Part shown: positions 9,498-20,200 of the stretch, piece after piece
Layout: every line of letters begins with the position of its first letter
Numbering within the stretch: the first letter of the stretch is position 1
Assembly: GCA_023460395.1 (NCBI GenBank)
Contig: JAEWQB010000005.1
Span: 1-64,000, forward strand
Direction: 5' to 3'
From: Pseudomonadota bacterium
Lineage (GTDB): Bacteria; Desulfobacterota; Desulfovibrionia; Desulfovibrionales; Desulfovibrionaceae
Length of the DNA: 64,000 nucleotides
Notes under the pieces: generated by a model
What the model saw: only the letters and a program-made list of their open reading frames with translations
Databases searched by the model: none
What the model was told of the DNA's origin: nothing
Made by a program: the position numbers and the translations under genes

Positions 9498-10616
9498 ATG
9501 CAATTCAAGAGACTTACAAAGGCTATTGTTGCCAGCTTGGCCCTTACCATGCTCTGCGGCCCCGCATTTGCCGAAACCATCAAGATTGGCGTGGCGGGCG
9601 CCCACTCCGGCGACCTCGCCTCCTACGGCATTCCCAGCATGCGCGCAGCGCAGCTCGTGACCGAACAGGTCAATGCCAAAGGCGGCATTAACGGTAAGCA
9701 GATAGAACTGCTTATCGAAGACGAAGAATGCAAGCCTGAAAAAGCCACCAACGTGGCAACCAAACTCGTTTCCGAAGGTGTTGTGGCAGTTATCGGTCAC
9801 ATCTGCTCCGGTGCGACCAAAGCGGCGCTGCCCATTTACGCAGAAGCCCACATCCCGGCTATTTCTCCCAGCGCCACCAGCCCGGAACTCACCCGCTCCG
9901 GCGACTACCCCACCTTTTTCCGCACCATCGCCTCTGACGATGCGCAGGCTAAAGTAGGTGTGGACTACGCACTGGGCACGCTGAAAGCCAAGACTATCGC
10001 CATTTTGCACGATAAAGGCGACTATGGCAAAGGCTACGCCGAGTTTGCCAAGCAGTTTATCGAAGAAAACGGCAGCGCACAGGTTGTGCTGTTTGAAGGC
10101 ATCACCCCCGGTGCAGTGGACTATTCCGCCGTTATCCAGAAAATTCGTCGTTCCAACCCCGACGTTATTATTTTTGGCGGATACCATCCCGAAGCTTCCA
10201 AGCTGATCACCCAGATGCGCAAAAAGCGTGTGAACGCTGTGTTCATCTCCGATGACGGCGTGAAAAACGAAACCTTCATCAAGGTTGCCGCAGCAGACGG
10301 CGAAGGCGTGCTCGCCACCGGCCCCAGCGACGTGACTTCGCTGCCTCTTTACAAGGAAGCATATGAAGCACACCGCGCCAAATTCGGCACTGACCCCGGC
10401 GACTTTTACTACGGCGCATATGCCGCCACGCAGGCTCTTCTGAACGCTATAGAAAAAGCTGGCAGCACCGATTTCGCCTCCGTTGCCAAGGTACTGCACA
10501 CCGTTCCGGTGGACACTGCCGTGGGTACCATCAAGTTCGATGATCGCGGTGACGCTGAAGGCGTTGGCTTCTCGTTGTATGAAGTCCGCAACGGCGAATT
10601 TGTAGAAATCAAGTAA
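9498..10616 (+). CDS. livK: Branched-chain amino acid ABC transporter, periplasmic binding protein (first liv operon)
   Basis: This periplasmic type I binding protein captures leucine/isoleucine/valine or a related ligand for the LivHMGF transporter. The 372-residue precursor has a clear signal peptide ending in GPAFA before ETIKIGVAGAHSG, the usual LivK N-terminal strand, and a Cys pair (EDEEC and GHIC) suited to a disulfide. The ATG is preceded by GGAGG. It is the first gene of livKHMGF; a GC-rich hairpin separates it from livH, so binding protein should exceed permease. The exact ligand cannot be read from sequence. Confidence 0.93.
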   Translation: MQFKRLTKAIVASLALTMLCGPAFAETIKIGVAGAHSGDLASYGIPSMRAAQLVTEQVNAKGGINGKQIELLIEDEECKPEKATNVATKLVSEGVVAVIGHICSGATKAALPIYAEAHIPAISPSATSPELTRSGDYPTFFRTIASDDAQAKVGVDYALGTLKAKTIAILHDKGDYGKGYAEFAKQFIEENGSAQVVLFEGITPGAVDYSAVIQKIRRSNPDVIIFGGYHPEASKLITQMRKKRVNAVFISDDGVKNETFIKVAAADGEGVLATGPSDVTSLPLYKEAYEAHRAKFGTDPGDFYYGAYAATQALLNAIEKAGSTDFASVAKVLHTVPVDTAVGTIKFDDRGDAEGVGFSLYEVRNGEFVEIK

Positions 10617-10637
10617 GCCGTATTCTCGCATGCATAA

Positions 10638-10672
10638 CCGGGGGGTGGGCCCTGCCCGCCCCCCGCTTCTTT
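10638..10672 (+). terminator. Terminator-like hairpin between livK and livH
   Basis: GGGGGGTGGGC pairs with GCCCGCCCCCC (one G-U pair) around a three-base loop, followed by the weak T-rich tract GCTTCTTT. It probably attenuates transcription after the binding-protein gene. Confidence 0.6.
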
Positions 10673-10736
10673 ACACATACCCCGTTCCGCGTAAGCGCAT
10701 GCGGCGCTTGGTGCGGGATGGACAGGGCACGGTATT

Positions 10737-11645
10737 ATGGATTGGGACTACTTTTTTGAACTCGCGCTCGGCGGGCTGACCAGAGGCAGCATTTATGCCA
10801 TGATCGCCATAGGCTATACGATGGTCTATGGCATCATAGAGCTGATCAACTTCGCTCACGGCGAAATTTACATGATCGGTGCCTTCACCGGACTGCTGGT
10901 TGCAGGTGTTCTTAGCGCGCTAGGTTTCCCCGCGCTCTCTATTTTGGTCATCGCCGCCTTGGTGGCGGTTATTTACTGTTCTGCCTATGGCTACACCATG
11001 GAGAAAATCGCCTACAAGCCCCTGCGCAACGCGGGCAGGCTGTCGCCGCTTATCTCCGCCATAGGCATGTCACTGTTCCTTCAGAACTATGTCGCCCTCG
11101 CGCAGACGCCGGAATTTTTGCCGTTTCCGAGCCTTATTCCCGATTTTGCGTTTCTGGAGCCTATTGCCTACATGTTTGGCTCCACGGACTTCGTCATCGT
11201 GGTGGCCAGCGCCATTTCCATGGCCTGCCTGACGCTGTTCATCAAGTTCACCAAGATGGGCAAGGCTATGCGCGCCACGGCACAGAATCGCAAAATGGCT
11301 ATGTTGCTGGGCATTGACGCCGACAGGATTATTTCCATTACCTTTATCATCGGTTCCTCGCTCGCCGCGCTGGGCGGTGTGCTTATCGCTTCGCACGTGG
11401 GACAGGTGAATTTTATGATCGGCTTCATTGCCGGGGTTAAGGCGTTCACCGCCGCAGTGCTCGGCGGCATTGGCTCCATTCCCGGAGCCATGCTTGGCGG
11501 GTTGTTCCTCGGATTGGCGGAAAGCTTCGCCACCGGCTATATTTCCAGTGACTATGAAGACGTTTTCGCGTTCACCCTGTTGGTGGTGTTCCTGATCTTC
11601 AGACCCTCCGGCATCATGGGCAAAGCGCCTGTGGAAAAGGTATAA
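10737..11645 (+). CDS. livH: Branched-chain amino acid ABC transporter permease LivH
   Basis: This integral membrane permease (302 residues, about eight helices) forms half of the translocation path with LivM. It shows the family signature NFAHGEIYMIGAFTG after TM1-2 and ends with FRPSGIMGKAP, typical of LivH C-termini. The Shine-Dalgarno sequence is weak. It sits after the livK hairpin and 63 bases before livM. Expression probably depends on readthrough from the livK promoter. Confidence 0.93.
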   Translation: MDWDYFFELALGGLTRGSIYAMIAIGYTMVYGIIELINFAHGEIYMIGAFTGLLVAGVLSALGFPALSILVIAALVAVIYCSAYGYTMEKIAYKPLRNAGRLSPLISAIGMSLFLQNYVALAQTPEFLPFPSLIPDFAFLEPIAYMFGSTDFVIVVASAISMACLTLFIKFTKMGKAMRATAQNRKMAMLLGIDADRIISITFIIGSSLAALGGVLIASHVGQVNFMIGFIAGVKAFTAAVLGGIGSIPGAMLGGLFLGLAESFATGYISSDYEDVFAFTLLVVFLIFRPSGIMGKAPVEKV

Positions 11646-11708
11646 CCGAAAACCGTCCAGCTATCAGCTGCGCGGTCTTCGGAATCGCGCAACGTGGGAT
11701 ATTTACCA

Positions 11709-12941
11709 ATGCAAGAACTGAAAAAATCGCTCATGGTCAGCGTCTGGTTCATGTTCCTCACCTTTCCCATCATGGTGATCCGGGTGAACACCATAGAGCA
11801 CACGGTGGATTGGCGATGGATGAACATGGTGTACGTAGCCGTGGGCAGCTTCGTGTTATCGTTTGTCTGGCGGTGGGCCTTGCGGCGAAAAGACGCCAAA
11901 ACGGACAACGCCTCCGGCACAGGTCCGCTTGCCACTGCCATGGCCCGGCTGGGAGATGACACCCGGTTTACCGCGACAGTCTACGGTGTGGCGCTGGCGG
12001 TGTTTCTCGTCATGCCATGGCTGGTGAGCACGTATCAGACCAATATCTTTATCTCGTTTCTGCTCTACGTGATTTTGGGTCTTGGCCTAAACATCATTGT
12101 AGGCGTGGCGGGTATGCTGTTCCTTGGGCATGCGGCCTTTTACGCAATCGGGGCCTATGCTTACGCGCTGCTCAACCAATACTACGGCGTCGGATTTTGG
12201 GTGGCGTTGCCTGTTGGCGGCATTTTAGCCGCACTGGCGGGGTTGGCACTGGCCTTTCCGGTCCTCCGTCTGCGCGGGGACTACCTTGCCATTGTCACAC
12301 TTGGCTTTGGTGAAATTGTCCGCCTTGTGCTGGAAAACTGGAGCGACTTTACCGGCGGCTCTTCCGGCGTATCTGGAATTGCGCGGCCCGGTCTTTTCGG
12401 GCACGAGCTTTCCGTGGGCGAGGCGAATATATACATCTACTACATCGTACTTGCCGTGGTTATTGTCACTGTTATCGCCGTACAGCGATTGAAGGACTCC
12501 CGCATAGGCCGCGCCCTGCAGGCCCTGCGGGAAGACGAAATCGCGTGTCAGGCCATGGGCATAGACCGTGTGAACGTAAAGCTTATGGCTTTCGGGCTGG
12601 GAACGGCATGGGCGGGATTCGCGGGAGTCATTTTCGCTGCGAAAACGACCTTCATTAACCCGGCTAGCTTCACTTTTTTTGAATCAGCCATCATTTTATC
12701 CATCGTGGTACTGGGAGGCATGGGGTCCAACCTCGGCGTTATTCTGGGCGCGGCCTTTCTCGTGCTCATGCCCGAATATCTGCGCGCTTTCTCTGAATAC
12801 CGGCTTATCCTGTTCGCCTCCGCCATGGTTCTGATGATGATCTTCCGCCCCCAAGGGCTGATCGCCCCCAAACGCAGGAAATACATCATCCATGATCCTG
12901 ATCTTGCCCAAGAGGCGACATCGCAAGGAGGGAACGCGTAA
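11709..12941 (+). CDS. livM: Branched-chain amino acid ABC transporter permease LivM
   Basis: This second membrane subunit has 410 residues. It carries the N-terminal extension of about 100 residues with two extra hydrophobic segments found in E. coli-type LivM, followed by the core permease (VAGMLFLGHAAFYAIGAYAYAL). The paralogue in the second operon (358 residues) lacks the extension. I chose ATG 11709 over the in-frame GTG at 11694 because GGGA lies nine bases before it. The stop codon overlaps the livG start in TAATG. Confidence 0.92.
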   Translation: MQELKKSLMVSVWFMFLTFPIMVIRVNTIEHTVDWRWMNMVYVAVGSFVLSFVWRWALRRKDAKTDNASGTGPLATAMARLGDDTRFTATVYGVALAVFLVMPWLVSTYQTNIFISFLLYVILGLGLNIIVGVAGMLFLGHAAFYAIGAYAYALLNQYYGVGFWVALPVGGILAALAGLALAFPVLRLRGDYLAIVTLGFGEIVRLVLENWSDFTGGSSGVSGIARPGLFGHELSVGEANIYIYYIVLAVVIVTVIAVQRLKDSRIGRALQALREDEIACQAMGIDRVNVKLMAFGLGTAWAGFAGVIFAAKTTFINPASFTFFESAIILSIVVLGGMGSNLGVILGAAFLVLMPEYLRAFSEYRLILFASAMVLMMIFRPQGLIAPKRRKYIIHDPDLAQEATSQGGNA

Positions 12942-13729
12942 TGGCAACGCCAGTACTGGACGTTCGGTCCCTCTCTAAAAACTTCGGTGGGTTGCGTGCC
13001 CTGAACGAAGTAGACATGAAGATTCATGCCGGAGAAATTGTGGCGCTTATCGGTCCCAACGGGGCGGGAAAAACCACATTTTTCAACTGCATTACCAGCA
13101 TATACACCCCCACCGAGGGCGAAGTGCACTTTACGCCGCGTGACAAGCAATCCACCGTCATCCGCGGGCTGAAGCCCAACCTCGTCACCGAACTGGGCAT
13201 GGCCCGCACTTTCCAGAATATCCGCCTGTTCAAAAACATGACTGTGCTGGAAAATGTTATGATCGCCCGGCATTGCCGGACCTTCGGCGGTATTTTAGGA
13301 GCCTTGCTGCGCCCTCCCAAAATCCGGCGGGAAGAGCAGAATATTGTTGATACAAGCTACGCCCTGCTCAAATATATAGGGCTGCATCACCACTATAATG
13401 ATCTGGCCTGCAATCTCCCCTATGGGGAACAGCGGCGGCTGGAAATTGCCCGCGCACTCGCCACGGAACCATCGCTGCTGCTGCTGGACGAGCCAGCCGC
13501 GGGCATGAACCCGCAGGAAACTGCGGCGCTTAAGCAATTGGTCCTGCGCATCCGCGACGAATTGAATATGGCTATTCTGCTGATTGAACACGACATGAGC
13601 ATGGTCATGAGCCTTTCCGAACGTATTTACGTTATGGAATACGGCTGCATGATCGCGCATGGCACCCCCGCCGAAATTAGCAGCGACCCGCGGGTCATCA
13701 AGGCCTATCTGGGAGAGGACCATGCTTAA
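12941..13729 (+). CDS. livG: Branched-chain amino acid ABC transporter ATPase LivG
   Basis: This cytoplasmic ABC ATPase (262 residues) powers transport with LivF. Walker A is GPNGAGKTT, the signature region is NLPYGEQRRLEIARAL and Walker B is LLLLDEPAAG, followed by the switch His in LLIEHDM. The start overlaps the livM stop by one base and is preceded by AAGGAGGG. Its own stop lies inside livF, so translation is coupled along the operon. Confidence 0.94.
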   Translation: MATPVLDVRSLSKNFGGLRALNEVDMKIHAGEIVALIGPNGAGKTTFFNCITSIYTPTEGEVHFTPRDKQSTVIRGLKPNLVTELGMARTFQNIRLFKNMTVLENVMIARHCRTFGGILGALLRPPKIRREEQNIVDTSYALLKYIGLHHHYNDLACNLPYGEQRRLEIARALATEPSLLLLDEPAAGMNPQETAALKQLVLRIRDELNMAILLIEHDMSMVMSLSERIYVMEYGCMIAHGTPAEISSDPRVIKAYLGEDHA

Positions 13730-14426
13730 ACTTACCAACGTTAACACCTATTATGGCAATATTCACGCCCTGCGGGATGTGAATTTGACCATTAATAAAG
13801 GGGAAATTGTCACCCTTATCGGGGCTAACGGTGCGGGAAAATCCACCACGCTCATGTCCATCTGCGGCGGCACGCCACCGCGCTCCGGCGAAATTCTCTT
13901 TGAGGGAAAACCGCTGCACAGCATGCGTGCCAACCAAATTGTCAAGCTGGGCATTAGTCAGGTTCCAGAAGGTCGCCTCATTTTTCCAGAACTCACTGTC
14001 ATGGAAAACCTTGATCTCGGTGCCTTTCTGCGTAACGACAAAGATGGTATCCGCCGTGATCTGGACTATGTTTTCGGGCTGTTCCCCATCCTCGCGCAAC
14101 GGCGCAAGCAGCAAGGGGGCACGCTTTCCGGGGGAGAGCAGCAGATGCTGGCTATCTCGCGCGCGCTCATGAGCCGCCCCCGGCTTCTCCTGCTGGATGA
14201 GCCTTCGCTGGGCCTCGCCCCCATTGTCATTCAGCAAATCTTCACCATCATTAAAAAGGTCAATGAAGGCGGAACCACCGTGTTTCTGGTGGAACAAAAT
14301 GCCAACCAAGCGCTTAAAATAGCCCATCGCGGCTATGTCATGGAAACAGGGAAAATAACGCTGGAGGATTCAGCGGAAAACCTGCTTTCCGACGACGGCG
14401 TGCGCAAGGCGTACCTCGGCCTGTAA
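13722..14426 (+). CDS. livF: Branched-chain amino acid ABC transporter ATPase LivF
   Basis: This second ABC ATPase of the transporter has 234 residues. It shows Walker A GANGAGKST, the signature LSGGEQQMLAISRAL and Walker B LLLLDEPSLGLAP. I start at ATG 13722, overlapping the last 8 bases of livG, because GGGAGAGG precedes it and the homologous domain starts exactly there. An in-frame upstream GTG/ATG extension would run back inside livG. It is the last gene of the liv operon. Confidence 0.94.
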   Translation: MLKLTNVNTYYGNIHALRDVNLTINKGEIVTLIGANGAGKSTTLMSICGGTPPRSGEILFEGKPLHSMRANQIVKLGISQVPEGRLIFPELTVMENLDLGAFLRNDKDGIRRDLDYVFGLFPILAQRRKQQGGTLSGGEQQMLAISRALMSRPRLLLLDEPSLGLAPIVIQQIFTIIKKVNEGGTTVFLVEQNANQALKIAHRGYVMETGKITLEDSAENLLSDDGVRKAYLGL

Positions 14427-14459
14427 CCTTTTTCTTTCAGTTCCCAATGGACCGCACGT

Positions 14460-14494
14460 CAGCGCGCCCGGACATTCCTTGTCCCGGCGCGCTG
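14460..14494 (+). terminator. Possible terminator or leader hairpin after livF
   Basis: AGCGCGCC-C-GGAC pairs with GTCC-C-GGCGCGCT around a seven-base loop; the only mismatch is C-C. The following sequence is only moderately T-rich. It may end the liv transcript before the kinase gene. Confidence 0.45.
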
Positions 14495-14650
14495 TTACGG
14501 TTTCCTCCGAAAGCGTACTCAGTGTGCGCACCAGCCTTGTCCACAATCGCGGAAACATGTATCGGTAATCCTGTTTTATCTTTCCTCTGTCCCCATAACC
14601 GGCCCAGACCGGTTTATTTCGCCACCCATGGTCAGAAGGCCGGATATGTT

Positions 14651-17293
14651 ATGGAAAACCGCCTGATACGAGCACTTTTCCCTACCGGGGATGATTCGCC
14701 AACCGACGGTATGCGACAGGAATTGGCGCGGCTGCAAGAGCGCAATCATGAACTGGAAGCACAGCTCAGAGATGCCGAAGAAGAGCTGTTCCGGTTACGG
14801 CAAGTCTCCGCCGAGCGCTGCGAAGAAAAGCCGGAAGCCACGCCCAGTTCCGTCGCTCCTCCCGCTTCCCCCGCCTCCCATGAAGAAGAATCACTTCCCG
14901 AACTGCGCCGGAAAAAAGCACTTTCCCGTGACATGCTGGTGGGTATCGCGCCGGACGGCAGCATACGGTTTGCCAATGCGGCCTCGGTTTCGCTGTTTTC
15001 CCCCTCCGCGCCACCTCGCGCATCCACCGGGGGGGCAACCTCCACCGCGCCTCTTGACTCTTTGTCACTCTCTCCCGCAGGGAATACCATCCATGACGCG
15101 CGGAACAGCACGCTACGCCGGGCATTCGCCCTCTTTATGCGTACCGGGGAAAGCACTCCCCTGTTCACCAAGCACGAGGGCAGGCAGATGGAATGCCGGG
15201 CCTTCCCTGTGGATCTTGAAGGCGTTCCCCATGTGGTGCTAGCTCTGTTCGATATTACAGAACGCGACCATGCCCGGCGGCTTCTTCTTCAAGTGCAAGG
15301 AGTTTTAGAAAAGCGCATCGCCACCCGCAACGCCGCGCTGCGCCAGCAAATGCGCGAGCGTCGCCGCGCGGAACACGCCCTACGGTATCAACTGGAGGTC
15401 GTCCGGCAGGTAGTAGATATAGACCCCAGCCCCATCTGCGTGCTGGATGAACAAAATACCCCGCACCTTGTTAACGGAGCGTTTTCCACACTGTTTGACA
15501 TGACCGTGGAGGAAGTAACTCCCGCCCTGTTCCTTCCCGGCGGTGCCGCATGGAACTTCATCGCCCCCTGCGTGGAAGCCGTCCGCCACAGCGGAAGCTC
15601 CGCCCAGATGGAGCGCAGCATTACAGACGGGCGGGGAATTCCCCGTTGGTTCGACGTGGTGGGAACCCCCATCCCGCTGCCGCACGGTTCACGGGCCGTT
15701 CTGTGCATTGCCGCCAACGTGACGGACAGAAAAATTTCCCAACTGACACTGGAAGAGGCGCACAGCAAACTGGAGAAACGCGTCAAAGAGCGCACAGCGG
15801 CACTGGCCGAGGTGAATGAAGAACTCCGCCGCGAGGCGGTGGAACGCCGCGTGGCCCAGCAGCGGATAATAGAAAGCGAAGCGCGGTTCCGTGGACTTTT
15901 CTTCAGCAATCAGGCCATCAAACTTCTTGTGGATACGGAAACCATGACCGTGGCGGAAGCCAACGATGCGGCTCTGCACTTTTACGGATATGAGCGGAAC
16001 GAATTTGTCGGGCAGCACGTATCACTTTTTTCGCTAACCTCAACAGACCTTACTCACCTCCGCATTCTCCGCCTTGGCGCGTCCGGCTCTACCCGATTTG
16101 AAAGCCGTCATCGCAAAAAGGGCGGCTCCGCCGTGGATATGGAAATCTACGCCGGCATCATCATGGACAAAAACCGGCGCACGCTTCTCGCCACCATACA
16201 TGACATTTCCGAACGAAAACACGCGGAGCGGCTGGTTGTTGAGCAAAGCAACCACCTCACCGCGTTAATGAACGCACTGGGTGATTCCGCACTGCTTTTG
16301 GACCGTTATGGGCGCATTATCACCCTAAACCGCGCCGCAGCGGAAACACTGGGCGGCGGCGAAGATCAACTGGCCGGGAAAGTGGCCTTTGACCTTATGT
16401 CCCCGATACACAGCGGACCTAAACAACGGATATTCGGAGAGGCGCTGACAACCGGACAACCCGTGCGGGAAGAGTTGTGGGTGAGCGACTCCGTGTGGGA
16501 CATCACCTGTTACCCCGTACTTGATGCCGGACAACGATGTACAGGCGTGGCTCTATACTGCAAGGATATCACTTCCCGTAAACAGGCCGAGGAGCACATG
16601 CGCTGGCTCTCCGCCCGCGTACTCTCCGCACAGGAAGAGGAGCGTAAACGCATAGGCCGCGAACTGCACGACAGCACGGCCCAAACTCTTTCCGGCATTA
16701 AATTCATGATGGAAGCCGAACTTGCCCGCATGGATAAAGCCCACCTTGCGTATGACACCGGCACCATTCACAAAACGATCAGTCTTCTGCGAGAAGCTAT
16801 TGTGGAACTGCGCAGAATAATTATGGACCTGCGCCCCACGGTCTTGGACGATCTAGGGCTGCTCGCCGCGCTCCGCTGGCTGCAGAGCGAATTCCCCACC
16901 CAACACGGCATGAACTTCCGGTTATGGCTGGACATGGACGAGCAGTGCCTTGATGAGATGCAAAAATCTGTTTTATTCCGCGTCGCGCAGGAAGCCACCG
17001 CCAACGTAGCCCGGCACAGTAACGCCGACGCACTGAGTCTTTCGCTGGAGCGGCAAGACAACACCTGCCTGCTGACCATCACGGACAACGGGGCTGGCTT
17101 TGATGTAAACACCGCCGGCCCCTCCGGGATTGGATTGGACAGCATGCGCGAACGGCTGGAATTGGTGGACGGGGAACTGCGCATCGTCTCTGAACCCGGA
17201 AAGGGCACCCAAATACAGGCCGTGGTGCCTCTGCCGGAACATTGTGAACGCAGGCAGTCCGTGCGCCCGTCCCTGCCGCAGGGGGAAGACTAA
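14651..17293 (+). CDS. Soluble multi-PAS sensor histidine kinase (NarX/DegS type)
   Basis: This 880-residue kinase has no membrane segment. It begins with a coiled coil (about 20-55) and a Pro/Ser-rich linker. Four PAS-like regions follow at roughly 95-205, 248-360, 408-522 and 532-645, separated by coiled coils. The HisKA_3 dimerisation box is RIGRELHDSTAQTLSG with His673 as phosphate acceptor. The GHKL ATPase domain shows N-box QEATANVARHS and G-boxes DNGAGF and GIGLDSMRER. HisKA_3 kinases normally pair with NarL-type regulators, but none is encoded nearby. ATG 14651 has a modest AGAAGG upstream; a longer frame from 14447 lacks a ribosome site. Its stop codon overlaps the stop of the convergent pump gene. 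Confidence 0.9.
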   Translation: MENRLIRALFPTGDDSPTDGMRQELARLQERNHELEAQLRDAEEELFRLRQVSAERCEEKPEATPSSVAPPASPASHEEESLPELRRKKALSRDMLVGIAPDGSIRFANAASVSLFSPSAPPRASTGGATSTAPLDSLSLSPAGNTIHDARNSTLRRAFALFMRTGESTPLFTKHEGRQMECRAFPVDLEGVPHVVLALFDITERDHARRLLLQVQGVLEKRIATRNAALRQQMRERRRAEHALRYQLEVVRQVVDIDPSPICVLDEQNTPHLVNGAFSTLFDMTVEEVTPALFLPGGAAWNFIAPCVEAVRHSGSSAQMERSITDGRGIPRWFDVVGTPIPLPHGSRAVLCIAANVTDRKISQLTLEEAHSKLEKRVKERTAALAEVNEELRREAVERRVAQQRIIESEARFRGLFFSNQAIKLLVDTETMTVAEANDAALHFYGYERNEFVGQHVSLFSLTSTDLTHLRILRLGASGSTRFESRHRKKGGSAVDMEIYAGIIMDKNRRTLLATIHDISERKHAERLVVEQSNHLTALMNALGDSALLLDRYGRIITLNRAAAETLGGGEDQLAGKVAFDLMSPIHSGPKQRIFGEALTTGQPVREELWVSDSVWDITCYPVLDAGQRCTGVALYCKDITSRKQAEEHMRWLSARVLSAQEEERKRIGRELHDSTAQTLSGIKFMMEAELARMDKAHLAYDTGTIHKTISLLREAIVELRRIIMDLRPTVLDDLGLLAALRWLQSEFPTQHGMNFRLWLDMDEQCLDEMQKSVLFRVAQEATANVARHSNADALSLSLERQDNTCLLTITDNGAGFDVNTAGPSGIGLDSMRERLELVDGELRIVSEPGKGTQIQAVVPLPEHCERRQSVRPSLPQGED

Positions 17294-20200
17294 TCCCCGC
17301 CCTGCGCACCCCGCGCAAGCCTTTGTTGCCGCGCCCGCGCGCGGGAATGCGCGGTTAATCCCAAATCGTCCAGCACGCAATACAGCGCGGGAACCAAAAA
17401 CAAAACAAGCACCGTGGACATAGCCAGCCCGAAAATGAGACTGCACGCCAGAGGAATAAGAATCTGCGCCTGTAAGCTGGTTTCCAGTAACAAAGGGCCA
17501 AGCCCCGCTATGGTGGTCAACGAGGTTAGCAGCACAGCCCGAAGGCGATTCCGGCTGGCTTCGGGAGCGGCCTCTGTGGCCACCATGCCTTTGTCCATAC
17601 GTATTTTAAGAAATTCGACCAGCAGAATGGAGTCGTTCACCACCACACCAGAAAGTGCCACAAAGCCCATAAGCGACTGCGAGGTCAGGTCTAGCCCCAT
17701 CAGCAGGTGCCCCCATATGACACCTATGAGCGCCATAGGTATGGCGGTAAGCACGCAAAGCGGCTCCGCATAGCTGCCAAACTGAAAACTCAGCAGCATA
17801 AACACCCCCACAATGCCCACCAGAAACGCCATGCCCATGGAACCGCCGGTTTTGGCACCTTCTTTGGCCTCCCCCTCCTGCGACAGAGAAACTCCGGGAT
17901 ACTTGCTCAACAACTCAGGAATAAACCGCCGCATGGTGTCCATACGTATTTGATTGGCGTTGGCTAGCTGGGTATCCACATCGCCTTCCACGGTAATCGT
18001 GCGCAACCCGTTCACGCGGGAAATGCGCGCCCACCCCCTGCCATATTCCAAATTCACCACACCGTTCAGCGGCACCTGATTGCCGCTGGCGTCCGTGATG
18101 TGAAAATACTCCAAATCTGCCAAGCTATCCCTGTCTTTTTCGGCAAGACGCACATCCACTTCATACGATTCCCCGTGATACTGCAATTCTGTCGCCGTGC
18201 TGCCATACAATGCCGCACGCAGTTGGCTGCCGATGGTCTGCGCGTCCAGCCCCAGCGCCTTGGCCCCGCTCTTCATCGTAGCCCGTATCTCTTGTTTGCC
18301 GGGGCGCAAATCGTCCTGCAAGTCCACCACGCCTTGATACTGAGCCAGCCATTGTTGTAAAGCATGGGAAGCGGCTTTAAGCGAAGCGAGATCCTTCCCT
18401 TTCAGCCGAAAACTCAACGCCATGCCCCCCGGACCCATGACCGGTTCCTTCCAGACCAGAGAAATCACATCCGGTAACACTCCTGTGCGTTCCCGCCATA
18501 ATGACGTGACTTCCTCCAACCGGGAATTCCGCTTCTCCGCCTTCAGCAAATCCGCTGAAACAGTCACAACGTGAGGGCCGCTTTCATTGGCGTCTTCATT
18601 ACGGTTAAAGTAAACGGCAATATTCCGCACAAGGTGTTCCCCCTCCGGCTGAAGGGGGCTAAGTTCCGCGTCTATGTCCTGCAACACGCTGACCAGCCGC
18701 TGCGCCACCGCCTCTGTTTTGAAAAGAGGCGTGCCCTGCGGCATAAGAACGCGTGCCTCTATCTGGTCCCCTTCCACAGTGGGAAAAACCGTAAACCGCA
18801 GTCTGCCGCCCGCTATCATGCCAAGGCTGAGAACAAGCACGGCGGCGACACACCCCACAAAGACATAGCGCCACCGCACCACCCAATCGACCCCGCGCCC
18901 GATACCTCGTTCACGAAACCGCGCAAAGTATTCTTCAAATGCAATACGAAAACGGGGCTGCCGCTCTTCGCGCAATCCTTCAAGAGAATGCGCAAGGTGG
19001 TGCGGAAGGATGAGGAAGGCCTCTATGAGGCTCACGCCTAATGATAAAATGAGCACAAAGGGCATAACCCAAAGCACTTTGCCGATATTGCCTTCCATGA
19101 ATACAGCCAGTGAACCGAACACCAGCAGCGTGGTGAAAAAAGACGAGGCCACTCCCGCCGCCACTTCGCACGTGCCATCCACCACTGCGTCATACGGACG
19201 CTTACCGCGCCGCACGTGCGCAGCCACGTTTTCCGCAATGACAATGGCATCGTCCATAATCAGCCCGGTAGCCAGCAACAACCCCACCATGGTCATCATA
19301 TTCACGGTCATGCCGGTAATCTGCATGCCGTACAGGGTTGCCAGAAAAGACACGGGCAATCCCATAGACACCCAAAAGGCGTACCGGAAACTGAAAAACA
19401 ACCACATGGTCAGGAAAACCAGAGCAAGCCCTTCCATACCGTTGATAAGCAGCATATGTAATCGATCTCCCACAATCTCCGAAACATTGCGGGTCACGGT
19501 CATATGCACCGTGGGGGGAGCCTGTATTTGCTCCTTTTCCAAAAACGCCTCCACCTGTTCCACCAGCCGCAGGGCGTCCTGATGCCGGGCCTTGTTTATC
19601 TCTAAAATCCCGGCCCGCTCGCCATTAAAAAGAATCTTGTCCTCGTCCACCTCAAACCTGTCGGTGATAGTGGCAATATCGCCCAGCCGAAGCTCCGCGC
19701 CCGTACTACCGGCGACCACCACCAAATCCTCAAATTGCGGAATGGTGCGCCGTTGATCCATAAACCGGATAAGCAGATTACCATCCGGCGTTTCCAGCGT
19801 ACCGCCCGGCAGGTCCACACTTTGCGCGGCGATTGCCGAAGAGATGTCCAAGACGGAAAGGCCATACTGCATTAAGGTGTTAGCGGATATTTCCACCCGT
19901 ATCTGGTGATCGGAAAACCCGGAAACATCCACCTGAGTGACATCGGTGGAAGCGATGATGCGATCCTTCAAATCTTCGCAATAGGCTTTAAGCGCGGGGG
20001 CGGACATCGGTCCCGTGACCGCTACGGACATGACGAAATCCATACGGTTCATTTCTGTATACACCGGGTCTTCCACCACGGCGGGAAAGTCGTCTATGGC
20101 ATCCACCTCGGTTTTCACATCCTCCAGAAAACGGTTTATGTCGCCGCCTTCGTCCATTTCCACGGTGATGGATGCCGCGCCCTCCGTGGCCACGCTGGTT

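Noticed and set aside
9214..9498. A 94-codon minus-strand frame ahead of livK
   Set aside because: It starts on the livK start codon and runs antisense through the AT-rich leader, has no ribosome site and resembles nothing known.
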